Source: Coniella vitis
Taxonomy: Eukaryota; Ascomycota; Sordariomycetes; Diaporthales; Schizoparmaceae
DNA length: 64,000 nt
NCBI GenBank assembly: GCA_011317545.1
Contig: WUJK01000010.1
Location: 1,116,001 to 1,180,000 of the forward strand
Reading direction: 5' to 3'
The first letter of the stretch is position 1. Each line of letters opens with the position of its first letter. Shown piece after piece: positions 12,597 through 24,873 of this stretch. The position numbers and the translations under genes were made by a program. The notes below the pieces were generated by a model that saw only the letters and a list, made by a program, of their open reading frames with translations, did no database searches and had not been told where the DNA came from.

Positions 12597-13416
12597 GCGA
12601 TTACCGCTTCGAGCTCGAGTCATTGCTGTCACGGCCGAGGAGACTGGAAGTGTTCAAGTAGAATTGCTTAGAAGCGAATAATGGGTGGCTGTTGCTGGGT
12701 AGATTACCGCTAAGAATAGGACACGGCCGCATCGTCGGTCTCTTTCCACAGGCCGACCCAATCCTGTCAATACCTACCTAGGTATGGACTATGTAGCAGG
12801 TATCCATGCCGAGAGGCTGGGTGGAACTGGGGTCTGTCTGTCAACTAGGCAGACCCTTACTATATAGCTGCGCCGTCAAGAAAGTCTCCAGGCGGCAATT
12901 CATGGTAATTATGCAGGATGGCAATGGTGACTCCACAAGTTTGGCCTATATATAAATGCAGCCTTGGAAGCCCATCACCTATATAGTCATTCAGGTAGTT
13001 GTACATACCTTTTTATTTGCCTATCACCATCGTGCCTGCCTTGTTTGTGCTGCGCTCATGGTGCACATAATTGATACTAGGTAGGTAGTTTGGTAGTGCA
13101 TGACAGCAACACCGTCCCTGCTGGGAACTTACGTCACCCAAGTCACGCCGCAGGGCCTTCCTCTACAACCATTCCGCAGGCGTGTCAGGCTGCCGTCTTA
13201 GGCTTGCAAGAGCCCGTATGGTCGATGCTTGAGCCAGGCTGCTTGCATCACACACCACGACCTACGCTAGCCAGACAGTTGCAAAAGCTACCACTCCTCA
13301 TGCGGACCAACCTCGTTGCCATCCACATTTCGACCAAGCTTAACTCGAGCGCGAGCGTGCGCATGCCGTGTCCGTGAACTTTGCAACTGCGGGGCGAGGG
13401 TCTGGCAAGTGGCACC
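12597..13416. other. Intergenic region upstream of the AAA ATPase gene
   Basis: About 820 bp that should hold the COG6 3' UTR and the promoter of the ATPase gene. It contains an exact TACCTAGGTA palindrome at 12775-12784 and a related ACTAGGTAGGTAGT near 13,077. Short open frames here look random. An upstream coding exon of the ATPase gene cannot be excluded. Confidence 0.4.
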
Positions 13417-16006
13417 ATGCTTCGGAACAGATCCGCCTTACCCACACTGCAGAAGACGTACGACGAGAGTTATTTGACATGCAGTACGGCTGTATACTAT
13501 GAGAGCCAGGTACACGCACAACACTCTGCGTCCCCACGCGTCAGCGGGTTGCAAAGATTGCCAAGCTGACTGACATACGCCACAGGGCGACGAAAAAGAG
13601 GCGATGCGCTGCTGGAAATCGGCGCTCGACAACATATCCGACCACAACGCGCACAAAGTCACGCCCAATTATGTCCCCAAATCCGAGACCGAAAGCGCTT
13701 TGATCGAAAGCCTCAAGAAGCTAGAGTTGCAGTGCAAAGAAAGGATCGATCTGCTGGAAGCCCTCAGAGTCTCGCGCCAAGATGACGCGACATACAGCCC
13801 CAGAACCCCAGTAGGCAATGCTAGGATCGAGTACATCAGCGCGCCCGAAGGCCAGACACGACACGCGTCCAGCAGTAGTAACAGCATCAGCAACAGCATC
13901 AGCAACAGCAGCAACAAGGGCTGGATTGGAGGCGGAACCATTCCCGCGATCACATATCCCGAGTTGTCGCGACCTGCTTTACCACCTCGGCCTTCACTTT
14001 CGACGAGAACATCCTCAGAGTTGGCTGTGGTAGGGCCGAGGCATTTCAGCACTGACACCGCCGCCGTCTCGCCTAGCCCTAGGATAGCTCGTTATGCAGC
14101 CAACTCTCCACGCAAGATATCGCGGTCACCAAGCCCTGAAAAATATACAATGAGAACAACATTGCGCTCAGCGAAGTCGGGCGACAAATCAGTCTCGCGC
14201 CGATCTGTTACCAAGTCGACAGACGAGCCTGGTGCAAGCAAGGCTGCGACGCTGGCATGGAGCGCTCTTGGGAGCAAGGACACATTATCACAACGACGTG
14301 CACGCGATGACACGCCCGAACGCAACCGGCCATCGTCACTTTATGACGATCCGAGTCACAGTTCGAAAAAAGTCGATACTCCTTCCAAACGAAAATGGGA
14401 TAGTCATTCTCGTCGTCTAATTAAGCCTAAGGAAGAAAGTAACGACGACGATGAGCCAGCAGAATCATCACACTCAAAGCTTATTTTAGACCCAACACGA
14501 ACAGACGATATTCTTTCTCGCTCACCCGCTCACTCTGCCATCATCACGCCAAGTGCGCTTGTCGGAGTCCCACCAGGATTTCGAGACTCAGAACGTACGC
14601 AACGGCACCGCACAAACCTTGACCATGTCAGAAGAACTTCGTCTAGAAGCTACCGGAGAGAGGACTCCAACCCCAGTCGCCATGATTCCAAAGTGAGCAG
14701 CAGTCCGAGTCTACCAATTCATCGCAGAGCGAGCAGATCGCATCGGGAGCTAGACTCAAGTCCAAATTTTGAACAGCGGCGGAAATCAACTCCTCTTCGA
14801 AGAACATCTGCATCCAGCATCGGTGAGAGTGACTCTGATGTCCTCCTTCCTCGTTCTCACCGCAAAGTATCGGAGAAGAGGAAGCCCTCGGCGACAAGCT
14901 CCAGAGCGAATTCTCATTCCAACTCTCGTAACGGCTCCGAGGACTCCGCCTCTGATGAGCCAAGCCCAGAAGCCTCATGGAAGAAGAAAAAACACGCAGT
15001 TATGAAGAACCTGCCTCCAGGGGTCGACAAGAACGCAGCGAAGCAGATACTGAATGAAATTGTGGTACAAGGCGACGAAGTACACTGGGACGACATTGCC
15101 GGTCTCGAAGTGGCCAAGAATGCCTTGCGCGAAGCTGTGGTCTATCCCTTTTTACGCCCTGATCTCTTCATGGGGCTGCGAGAGCCAGCAAGAGGTATGC
15201 TACTGTTTGGGCCGCCAGGGACAGGAAAGACGATGCTGGCACGTGCTGTGGCGACTGAATCCAAGTCAACATTCTTCTCCATATCAGCCAGCAGCCTCAC
15301 AAGCAAATATCTTGGTGAATCGGAAAAGTTGGTCCGGGCTCTCTTCGGACTCGCCAAGGTTCTCGCGCCTAGCATCATTTTCGTCGATGAAATTGATTCA
15401 CTGTTGTCACAACGATCTGGATCAGGGGAGCACGAGGCAACTAGGAGAATTAAGACGGAGTTCCTCATCCAGTGGAGTGACTTGCAGCGGGCAGCGGCCG
15501 GCCGAGACACAGGGCCCAAAGACAGAGGCGATCCTAACCGAGTGCTGGTTCTCGCAGCAACAAATCTACCCTGGGCTATTGACGAGGCTGCCCGTCGAAG
15601 GTTTGTTAGACGGCAATATATTCCCCTGCCCGAGGCCGAGACCAGAGCTCTGCAGTTTCAGAATCTGCTTGGCCAACAGAAACACGATTTAAAGGAAGGG
15701 GATATGGCTCAGCTTGTCGAAATGACCGATGGTATGTATCCACCTCTTGATGTATGGCTGCAAAACCTATGCTCATCCTTAACAGGTTTCTCCGGTTCAG
15801 ACATTACGGCTCTGGCTAAAGATGCTGCCATGGGCCCGCTGAGATCGCTCGGTGAGGCGCTGCTACGTATGACAATGGAAGATATCAGACCTATTGTGTT
15901 ATCGGATTTTGTTGCCAGTCTTACAACGATTCGCCCTAGCGTCAGCAAAGCGGGCTTAAAGGAGCACGAGGAGTGGGCGAAAGAATTTGGAGAACGTGGA
16001 GGTTGA
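13417..16006 (+). CDS. SAP1: MIT-AAA ATPase of the Sap1/spastin/fidgetin group
   Basis: Three exons, 13417-13509, 13586-15731 and 15786-16006, give 2,460 nt and 819 aa. The first two together form an N-terminal MIT-like helical domain (TYDESYLTCSTAVYYESQ joined to GDEKEAMRCWKSALD across the splice). A long Ser/Arg-rich disordered linker follows. The C-terminal AAA module has Walker A GPPGTGKT (about residue 572), Walker B IIFVDEID, a SRH with RRRFVRR, and a C-terminal helix with FSGSDITALAKDAAMGP. This is the architecture of yeast Sap1 and of the meiotic-clade AAA proteins (spastin, fidgetin, Vps4). The exact role in filamentous fungi is unclear; microtubule severing or ESCRT-linked remodelling are family-level possibilities. 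The second intron (54 nt) is stop-free and a multiple of three, so its removal is inferred from conservation. An extra upstream exon is possible. Confidence 0.87.
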
Positions 16007-16281
16007 CAAGACAATAGAGCTCTTCTGGTGCTACCCACTTGCGGCATTCTGGTGTCCGTGAACAACGCTGGAGACGGCACGAGTCTGGCCAAACAATTTT
16101 GGTGAAGCTTCGCGTAAAGATTCGACACGGGCAAAGCATTTTTCGCCGTCTTGCTATGGAGTACATTACTATCACAGCAATATACACATCGGGTCCGTAG
16201 TATTGATGATCCCGCTGATTTCCGTCACTGCAAGTTCGATTATCCGCCTGTATGCCTTTGTGGCCGAATGGCACTCGCCAC

Positions 16282-16926
16282 TTATCGCGTAGGTACTGGA
16301 CCAGTCCATGTCTCTCTGTTTATCAATCTCATCTTCCATGCTGCTCGTGTAATCTCCTCGGTCAGCTTCGCTGCCGTTGTCACTTTCCTTTCCATCTGAG
16401 CCGACTCAGCCCTCAGTTGCTTTCTCTCAGCCTTCTTTGCCCGCTGCTCACTATGCAAGGCTTCTCTCTCTGCCTGGGTAGGTACCGGCGGCCGCTCGTC
16501 AACGGGAGGCCCATACGGTGCTATTATGCGGCTGACCACGAAACGCTTTCTCTTGGACGTACGCCATCCCGACATAATCTCTACCGCGTCACCGGTTCGT
16601 AGCGAGTTATTGGGGTCGTGCACAAGGTGCGTTCCTGATTTTTTGAAATACTGCAAGAGTGTCAGTAGAATGGAGAGAACTTGCCTTGAAGGCGTCGTTG
16701 AATGGCATCTTGCGACCGCACAGGGCAAAAAAGACCCAATTAAGGGTCGGAGGCGCACCTTTTTGAGTTTCTTGTCCCACTCCTCGCCGCCAATCTGGAC
16801 TTTGACAGTCTTATCGGAGAGGCCGGCCGACACTACAACGCCCGTGACTACGCGCGAGAACCGGCCTGGCGCAGTCTTGATGATGGTTTTAGCAGCGGCG
16901 GCTGCTGCCATGGTTTCGGCCGCCAT
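16282..16926 (-). CDS. MRPS17: Mitochondrial small-subunit ribosomal protein uS17m
   Basis: Two exons, 16926-16759 and 16650-16282, encode about 178 aa. Residues from about 18 match the S17 OB-fold: APGRFSRVVTGVVVSAGLSD, then KTVKVQIGGEEWDKKLKK, then, after the intron, YFKKSGTHLVHDPNN and GDAVEIMSGWRTSKRKR. A fungal C-terminal extension of about 60 charged residues follows. uS17m binds small-subunit rRNA in the mitoribosome. The ATG at 16926 is used; the second ATG at 16911 is also possible. The intron (108 nt, GTGCGC donor) is stop-free and a multiple of three, so unspliced message would still be open; the break in S17 similarity is what identifies it. The gene is convergent with the AAA ATPase upstream in coordinates. 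Confidence 0.9.
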   Translation of the reverse strand: MAAETMAAAAAAKTIIKTAPGRFSRVVTGVVVSAGLSDKTVKVQIGGEEWDKKLKKVRLRPLIGSFLPCAVARCHSTTPSRQVLSILLTLLQYFKKSGTHLVHDPNNSLRTGDAVEIMSGWRTSKRKRFVVSRIIAPYGPPVDERPPVPTQAEREALHSEQRAKKAERKQLRAESAQMERKVTTAAKLTEEITRAAWKMRLINRETWTGPVPTR

Positions 16927-18496
16927 TGCAAGCACTGAACTGGTCTGACTGCTTCAGAGGAACGTCTGCCTTGTTTTTCTCCTTTGGTTGGCTAGCGTCG
17001 GTGGTGTAATTGGTGCAGTTCGTCGATCGATGGCATTCGCAAAAGCTGTGGTCGCATAGCCGCAGCTTCTCTCCGTGACTGGCCGCAAATTTCCCTGGAG
17101 TTTGGCGCCGGGTCGGCACCGGTACTTGGGCGTTCAACCCTAACCCGGACCCATATTCAACCTCTGTTACTCTTAAGTACATTACCTAGGTGAAACTTCG
17201 AGCACCTAGGTAGCTGGTAGGATGAGATGATCTACAATATATCTTGTGGAAGTTCCAATGCCATCTACTGAAGAATCAGTCGTTTCCTGGCTTGTCATGA
17301 AACTACAGCTGGCAACGGGGCAAGTCTTATCTGATACGATCATGGTTGTTTATATAGCTTCTTCTGTGAGGCACAACCTTCTCCGATATTTATCAAGAAG
17401 ACCTGGAATTGATCTATCGGGCTCCAAATTTACTTTTAAGAAAGTAAGGCATATTGGTAGAGTAGATGCTGATGACTTTCATCATACCGCATAACGCACC
17501 TATGAAAATATCCAAATCATGCATGAAGACCGATATGCTATGGCACACACATTATAGGAAGATCCATACAATTTACTTATGCCTTATTAATCACACGCCT
17601 GAAAAAATAACACAATATTGCCGCAGCATGCTTCCACGATTATTTGAACCTGTGTCCTGTTACCTTATTCTGGACTGGTACCTGCCACTCGTATCAATAC
17701 TTGTGGTCCGAAGTGGAAGTCAATGTGCAGACACAAGAGTTATCTGCAGGAAGGCCACCGGCCATTACAACCGACAGCAGGCTCCGTCCATTGTCATCAT
17801 CTTTGATTCCCTTGAGAAAGGACGAAACGCTGGGCTCCGGAGATCGAGAAGATTTGAGCGAACTGCCGAGCTCTCCAATTGTTGCACAATAGCATGCGTG
17901 TTACCGATGATTTGGCCTTGCCCGTTGAGCTGTCAAGGAGCAGAATAGTAGGTCGAATCCGGGTTGGTGAAGGATCCAGGAACCGCGCTATCTCCTAAGT
18001 GCTTCCAAAGAACGCTCCATAAACGCTCACTACAACTGGCGAGTCAACCGCGATTTCATACACCAACGCCGTTGCATTTTAGACTAATGGTGAACGTCAT
18101 GCCGGCGCGGAAGTTTATGAAGTTGTGTTGTGATGAGGCCAAGTCCCCTTAGCCAGCTTTGCTGCCAGGAATTTGGCTGCCGTCAGAACAGGAGAGACGT
18201 TGGATAGCATTCTGGGACAGGGTTATACTACCTGCCCCGTCATCATCATGATTATTGTTGGTGATGTTGACAGTAGAGATGTTACGCGTACTCTATATAT
18301 CATACGGCTGGAAGCGCGCAAAAGCACTAAGAAAGTATTCCATGCAAGATACCGCTTGATATACAAGGAAGAAGACAAAATATAAATTGTTATTGTTGGA
18401 TGAATCCGTGCGCAAATACTTGCGTTCCAATTAAGAACGCAAGTCAGCGACCGGAAGTTGGCACCAACAAAAGGGACTGAATGAAAGCTTTGCCGA

Positions 18497-18530
<34 letters not shown>

Positions 18531-19645
18531 TCAACGTGATCTTGCGTTTCGCACTCGTGCGAGAAATTCCAGAGAATGGAAGTCGAGCAAAAGAGGGGCA
18601 CACTAGCAAGCAAGAGGGAAGCATATCAAAACCTCGGCATCAAAGAATCTTGAGTGACTGTAGATATTCTTGAAAGAAGCGCACTCAGTACAACAAGGAG
18701 CAATGGCCAAGCCACGGCATTGTCGGCACCTCTGGACTACGGATGGTGATGCGGGCGGTCAAGGACCTTGGGCGGCGGGCAACTAGAAATCGATCAGAAC
18801 CATGGGCTTGGGGAAGTTGAAGAGGGTAAAGATGCACAGGATACGGAGATCGTGCGGTACTGAAATTGGACGTGGCAAAAGCCCCAAGGGATGCGTCGCA
18901 ACAACGCACTTCAAGCCGTCCGCCATCATCAGCACACAAAGCAGCCTTGTCAGAGATAGCTTCGACAGTCCTGCCGTAGACGGTGCATGCAAGGGACTAA
19001 GAGAAGATACCCAGACTTGACCATTGAGTCTCCCTCTCTGACCGGTTTCAGGGGTTTATCAGGTGTAAGCCAAGGGCAGACAGTCAAGCGGTGCGTGTGA
19101 GCCAAGCGAAACGTCAATCAAAACGGCCAAGGTTCTGTCTGAACAAATCCAATATGTATTGATTCGTGCTATAGTATAGCGCGGACTTTATGTCGAAGTA
19201 CTATATAGGGCCACTGGGCTAGCTGGGGCTTTTGGGGCCCAATTCAAGGGCCAACAAGCAATATTGCGGCCGTTTGCTCTCCGCAGGCCCCACCTGGGGA
19301 CCCTGCACGCTTCCCATTTCGAGCAGTCCAGATGTTCCTGGCTTTTGTCACACTACATAGTACCTGCATCTGCATCTCCGTCAAGCTTTTTTTTCCAACC
19401 TCGACTCCAGCCCGCCCACCTGACGTTATAATCCCGCCCGCCTTCCGACTCTGCCACTGCCCAGCGATAACCTCACGTAGACTCGCCTGTTTGCCTGTTC
19501 CTTCCACCAGCTCTAGTCCTATCCAAGTCAGGCGTTGAAGCACCCGACCGCGCGCCTCGCTCCTCGCGCCTCGCTCCTTGTCTTTCCACCTTTTGCTCGA
19601 CTGCTACTGCAGCCTCCCGCCCGTTCAACGCTTTCCGTTCGCACC
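16927..19645. other. Long divergent intergenic region between uS17m and EMG1
   Basis: About 2.7 kb without a gene I can support. Both neighbours start from its edges, so both promoters lie here. Two ACCTAGGT palindromes sit at 17184-17191 and 17204-17211, an (AC)15 microsatellite at 18499-18528, and a TACATAGTA copy at 19354-19362. The last ~250 bp are pyrimidine-rich, as expected for a fungal promoter and leader. Several 60-160 residue open frames exist on both strands but show no domains, codon bias or splice logic. Confidence 0.45.
18499..18528. repeat. (AC)15 dinucleotide microsatellite
   Basis: A perfect run of alternating A and C, 30 nt long, inside a gene-free region. It is likely length-variable between strains. 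Confidence 0.95.
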
Positions 19646-21232
19646 ATGGCTACTTCTCCTGTCGAACGTCGCAGCGGCGTCAAGCGGCCACGTATGTTGT
19701 GTCCCCTCTGTTGCTCTTTCTCTCTTTGTTGCCTTCCCTTCTTCTGTCTGCGCACATTGGATCTGGGCAGGATGCGGCGGCGACCGGACCGAGACCCGGC
19801 TCCGTTGGGCTGCTGCGCTGCTGTCCACTTCATCAGTGCTCCTCCACCGGTGCGTGCGTGGACACCAGCTGCCTTGCACGCGCTGGTCGGTCGGCTTCTG
19901 GCGGAAGCGTGCTGGCTGTTCTAGCTGTGCTAGCCGTCAAAGGTTCTTCCGAGTCGGATGCAGCAGGGCCTTTGCAGGCGCAATTAAGTCGCCGAGGCGC
20001 GGCGGGGCAGAGTCAGACGTGATGGGAATTTTCCTCGCTCTGGCGCTCGTTATCGCGCCGACCCCCCAGATACCGCAACGGCCTTTCCTTATTTGGACCC
20101 TGCCGCCTGGCTTCGGAATTGTATCAGCCCTCCCTCTCTGCCTTGCGCGTTGCTTCTTGCCCAGTCAAAAGCTCTTTTGCCATACCCACCCTCTCGAGTT
20201 GATCCTCGCCCGCTACGCTCCCATCAATTCGTTGCATCAGTCGCTCTTCATACAAGCCCCAAACTACAAGCCTAACGTCCCGTGTGTCTTCGACAATGAC
20301 AGGAACCCAATCTCTCCCTCCTCCCGAATTGCCGCAGCTTGTGGCCGAGCAATGCAATCCCATACCCTCCACCGACAAGGACTCGAAGCGCCTCATTGTC
20401 GTCCTCTCACACGCCAGCCTCGAGACGTATAAGTCTTCGCATACACGTACGGGTCACATGGGCATTCAGCGCGAGGAAAAGTACTCGCTCCTTAACAGTG
20501 ATGAGCACATTGGAATTATGCGCAAAATGAACAGGGACATCAGCGAGGCTAGACCCGACATTACCCATCAGGTTCGACCCCTCCCTGTCTTCCTGCCCTC
20601 CACCACGCAACCCGACCCGTCTTGCCATTGAGCAAGAGTTTCGCCCCAACGCGATTTCGTCTCTGCTGAAGGCATTCCCCCTTTAGCTTTGCCCGGTCTG
20701 CATTCAACATGCTGATCAGTCTGTGACTGACTTTGTGTGAACTTGCTGTTTTTAGTGCCTGCTCACCCTGCTTGATTCGCCCATCAACAAGGCAGGAAGG
20801 TTGCAAATATACATTTCTACTGCCAAGGGCGTCTTGATCGAGGTCTCTCCCTCTGTGCGTATCCCTCGTACTTTCAAGCGCTTTGCTGGTTTGATGGTCC
20901 AGCTGCTCCATCGCCTGTCGATCAAGTCGACCAACTCGCAGGAGAAGCTTCTCCGTGTCATCAACAACCCCATCACCGATCACCTTCCTCCAAAGTGTCG
21001 CAAGGTCACTCTCAGTTTCGAGGCGCCTCTTGTGCGCGTCCGCACTTACGTGGACCAGCTCGATGATGACGAGAGTATATGTGTCTTTGTCGGTGCCATG
21101 GCCAAGGGCCCTGACAACTTCGCTGATCCCTACGTGGACGAGAAGATTTCTATCAGCAACTTCAGTCTATCGGCCAGCGTCGCCTGCAGCAAGTTCTGTC
21201 ACGCTGCCGAGGATGCATGGGACATTCTCTAG
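19646..21232 (+). CDS. EMG1: 18S rRNA (pseudouridine N1)-methyltransferase Emg1/Nep1
   Basis: Three exons, 19646-19691, 20303-20571 and 20756-21232, sum to 792 nt in frame (263 aa). The SPOUT-fold methyltransferase core is clear: KRLIVVLSHASLETYK, LLNSDEHIGIMRKMNRD and ARPDITHQ in exon 2; then CLLTLLDSPINKAGRLQ, SVRIPRTFKRFAGLMVQLLH, NPITDHLPPKCRKVTLSF and FVGAMAKGPDNFADPYVDE in exon 3. Emg1 methylates a hypermodified pseudouridine in 18S rRNA and is needed for 40S maturation in the nucleolus. The first intron is unusually long at 611 nt; the model is supported because exon 1 (46 nt) and exon 2 meet in frame through codon C|GA. The alternative is a start at the ATG at 20296. The second intron has an atypical GTTCGA donor but its borders match the conserved protein exactly. 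Confidence 0.92.
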
Positions 21233-23195
21233 AACTTATACATTCGCTGTTGCCCATCATGATTCTCAAAGCTTTTCTTTTGGTTTCAGAGGCTGGGATT
21301 CTTTTCCCATCTGTCTCCTAAGAAGAACCGTGATGAAATGTATTTATTTATTGCACAAGGTCCGGAATGGGGACCTCACCCGGACTCGATCAGAGGAGAA
21401 GTAGCGAAACTGCTTCGCTGTGATGGCTATACAACATGAGGCGTGATCAGCAGGCTTATGCCTAGAGAGTCTGGGTCGTCCGTGTTTACACTGTCGCTGT
21501 TTTCCCCACTGAAACATTTGGGTGTTCAACAACGGATCCAAGAGCATGTTCTTTTTTTATTGCTCGTTTTGACCACTTCAACCTGGTCAACCATTCCTGA
21601 TCAAAGTCTTCCTATACCGTGCATGGGCTCATGTCCCAGCAAGGAAGCTGATGCGGAGGCCACGCCGGACCACAAACCGGATATACGCTGATCGGGCTCA
21701 TGTACTATTGCAGGCAAGTGCTTGACCGGAGCGATGTCGTGGTTTCCCGCACGAAGAGTCGTTCTTTCCTGGGACTGGTCAGGCCGTCTTCGAGGTACAT
21801 GTTGCCCAATTGTCATGGCAGGATCAATCTTCATGACCAAGTACATTTTGAGATACGAGGAGCGCCGTTACGAGCGAAAGTAAAAACAAGACAAGGTGTT
21901 TGCTGTTATTCAATCTAGCCAATTACAACTCAGCGCCACTCGCACCACGTGATGAATTGGCATATCGCGCAACCTGGCAAAAGCCACTTCTTAGACAAGA
22001 GCAGAAGTCGCATGTGCATGCGTGCGCGGATGTTAAACGTTTCGAAGACCGGGCCAACTTCCCACATGCCGCTCGGACGAGGAATGATCTAACAGGTGTG
22101 ATTTAGGAGCCCAATTCGCTGTTGTTGGCGCAAACCCCAAGGGCGCTTTGCATGGATCAGAGGCGAGAACTCGGAGCGCTGCTTGGGTCTTGACGGCCAC
22201 AATCTGACGTTCAGTAACACTATTAGCACCAATGTTGGTGCATGTTGCAACAGTCGAGTAGTCGGTCATGGCCTAACGGATTGGCGCATCAGGCTCCATT
22301 GCTAGTGGCAATAGTACTATGTATGCACGTGAGTGTGGAGTGGGCAGTTGCGCAATTTGTGATGTATCAGTGCCCAGGTGAGGCTTTTGTGCTGACCTTT
22401 TCGGGGCTGTTGATCCAAGCCAGGGCAGCCTGCGGAAGGGCTTCCGGTCCAGCCAACTAAGTGGTTAGCATCAAAGATCATTTTACACATCCATTACTAT
22501 AAGGTATGTGGCAATCTTACGGACAATGAATGCATACTGGTGGCAACGACTCCACCTGCCAAACTGATTGGTACGTGGCGCGCTCTCAGTCAGCGAATGA
22601 CAGATGCCTCCCCACCATACATCTGAAGCCAGGCAGCAAGCCTATGAACGGAATGGGAAAGATGACGGGGACCTTTGCGTGGCAGGGGAGCAGAGGTACC
22701 GAACCTGTCAACTAAGCCAACCACCTACATTTACAGTACGTGTGCTAGGTATACTATGCACAGATACGCAACAGGTACTCCGTATTTTGGGCTTCAACGC
22801 TGCCCCCCTCCCCCCCGGGATGGGGGCACCTACTACATTGATGTACATACATAGTAGGATGCAACATTCGAGATGTGAAGCTGTTTTGGCCCACTCACAG
22901 TGTTTTTTTCATGCTTAGCACCAACTGCCACCCGATCATCTCCCGCCGCGTACCCTCTCAGTCTTCTTACTGAGGCTGTCTAGCCCGGTGCGAGACACAC
23001 CAACGAGACCCGCACTTTGTTCCCCGTTGGCTACAACAGAGAAAGTGATGCCCAAAAAGCAATCAAGGAGTGGGAAACAGTTACTGGTGCCCATCTGCCC
23101 CTCTCCAAAGAGCCTGGCATGGTAATGTACATATATGCCTGAACAGATCCCCCGTCCGCTTCGCCAGACATTCCGATACCAGATCGACCGATCCA
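21233..23195. other. Intergenic region, no supported gene
   Basis: About 2 kb between EMG1 and the VOC gene. It contains copies of the TACATAGTA motif at 22315-22323 (inverted) and 22848-22856. A minus-strand frame near 22033-22269 and a plus-strand frame near 22604-22918 are open, but neither resembles a known family and neither has convincing exon borders. Confidence 0.4.
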
Positions 23196-24873
23196 ATGCT
23201 GCCCCTTCTCGAAGTCAGCCATCTGCCCTCGGCTTCGTCGTTCTACTCGGCGGTCACACAGCCGCTGGGATTGCAATTCATCTCTACGGCCCCGCCACGT
23301 AGGATTCTGTCCTTGTCTAAAGTGCAAACGCAATCCATCACCTACGGCCTGAGCACCTCGCCGCCAACGCCCTTCTTTGACGTGACCCAGGTCCCACCCA
23401 CTGCTGAAAAGTCGCTCAAGCGCTCCCGTCTAGTCTTGTCAGCTGCCTCTCCAAGCATTGTCCGGCGCTTTCAAGCAGTCGTCCAAGAATTCAAGGAGGC
23501 CGACCACCGGACCCTGAACTGCCCGGCAGAGGAGCCAGAAAACACTGTATCTACAAGACGGGACTCCTAGCGTTGAGGACGACTGGAGATTGCCGCTCAG
23601 AGCCGCTGCAGTGGATCGCGACGGCAACATAATGGAGATTGTCTACATTCCGCCTTCACAGTATTCCGAGGCCTACTCTGAGTCTACTGTTAGGAAGAAT
23701 AATTCTACCCAAGGCGAGATTAGCCGAATCATGACCTGGAGCTACGATGTAGCGGCCTCTGATGCATCAGCACGTGAGATCAATCCTTTGGGTGCTGAGT
23801 CTTCGCCTCACTTGTCCTCACACCATGTTGGATCTGTCTATGACGACAATCTAGCGCCTGTCGTCCGTCGTACCATCACGACTACTACTGTTTATGAGCC
23901 TATCGATAGACCGTCGCCACCAATGCCAGAGAGCTCAAGTAGTTCCTTGTTGGCCACAGGCGCAGTCGTGGGTCTCTTAGGGCTGACAGCGGCCGGTGCG
24001 GCTCTTGGAGCCGGTGTCGCCTACGGTGTGATGAAGGACCGTTCGAGACAAGCACTTGACGCACCATCACTTGGACGCCAATCCACCTACCCGGAGCCAT
24101 ATCTTAATTCCCGCGCTCCCAACCCAGATTACGGCTCACGCGACGGACAGTGTGCAACAATGGCAGATCGGCGGCCTCCGGCAACGCTTCTGACGAGATA
24201 TTCCCAAATGCGCGTGCCCAGAGATGCCGACAACGTATACGACGATGGCCGTAGCCGACACTCACCGCGGATCAGATCGTCAGGCAGTGCCAGCATTCGT
24301 ACACGCAGCGAAGCCTCATCAAGCCGCAAGCCGCTTCTATTGATGGACGCGGATCTTCGTAGTCATGCCAACTCCAGATATAACGCCCCCACCAGTGACT
24401 CGAAAGACATTATCCCCGAAGAGCACCGCAGTCTTGCAGATTCGCGGCATACGCACTCCAATTCGGTACATACAGCAGTTGCGCCGTCAATTCAACGCAG
24501 TAACACATGTGGCGCAGACCGGGACAGAGACCACGTCAGCCACGTCAGCCATCGCACCGTCAGCACTGTCCGAGGGCCACCCCGGCCAACGGTACAGACT
24601 GAATTATCGTCTATGGCATCAAGACCCAAGTCTACAAGCCGAGTGGGAGGATCAACGACACCACGGAGATCGGAAAGCTACGTTTCTGCCCGTGAGAGTA
24701 GGCTGCCCGCCAGTCGGCCGGGAAGTCATTTTGCGGCGACACGGGTTCCGTTGCCAGCTAGCGGAGTTGGGAGCAACAAGAACGGCTATGAAGATGATGA
24801 TATTTGCAGTATTGCGCCAAGTGATAGCATCAGCTGCATCGGCAGCCGCCACGGCTCAAGAGCACATAACTGA
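23196..24873 (+). CDS. VOC (glyoxalase-fold) protein with long disordered C-terminal tail; apparent +1 frameshift
   Basis: The first frame runs from ATG 23196 to a TAG at 23568-23570; the second is open from 23518 to the stop at 24873. Together they make one protein. The first part (MLPLLEVSHLPSASSFYSAV, later RSRLVLSAASPSIVRRFQ) looks like the N-terminal and middle strands of a vicinal-oxygen-chelate fold. The second begins with LQDGTPSVEDDWRLPLRAAA and VDRDGNIMEIVYIPP, which looks like the last VOC strand with its metal-ligand-type Glu. After it come about 390 low-complexity residues rich in Ser, Arg and Thr, with one hydrophobic Gly/Ala segment (SSLLATGAVVGLLGLTAAGA and beyond) that could span or insert in a membrane. 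The two frames join if one A of the AAAA run at 23539-23542 is surplus. No acceptable intron explains the switch. Function is unknown. It is either a sequencing error or a recently broken gene. Confidence 0.65.

Noticed and set aside
16282..16602. Plus-strand frames opposite uS17m
   Set aside because: They are antisense shadows of a clearly conserved gene.
17940..17975. tRNA-like GGTCGAATCC near 17950
   Set aside because: The T-arm-like string lacks matching acceptor, D and anticodon arms at the right spacing.
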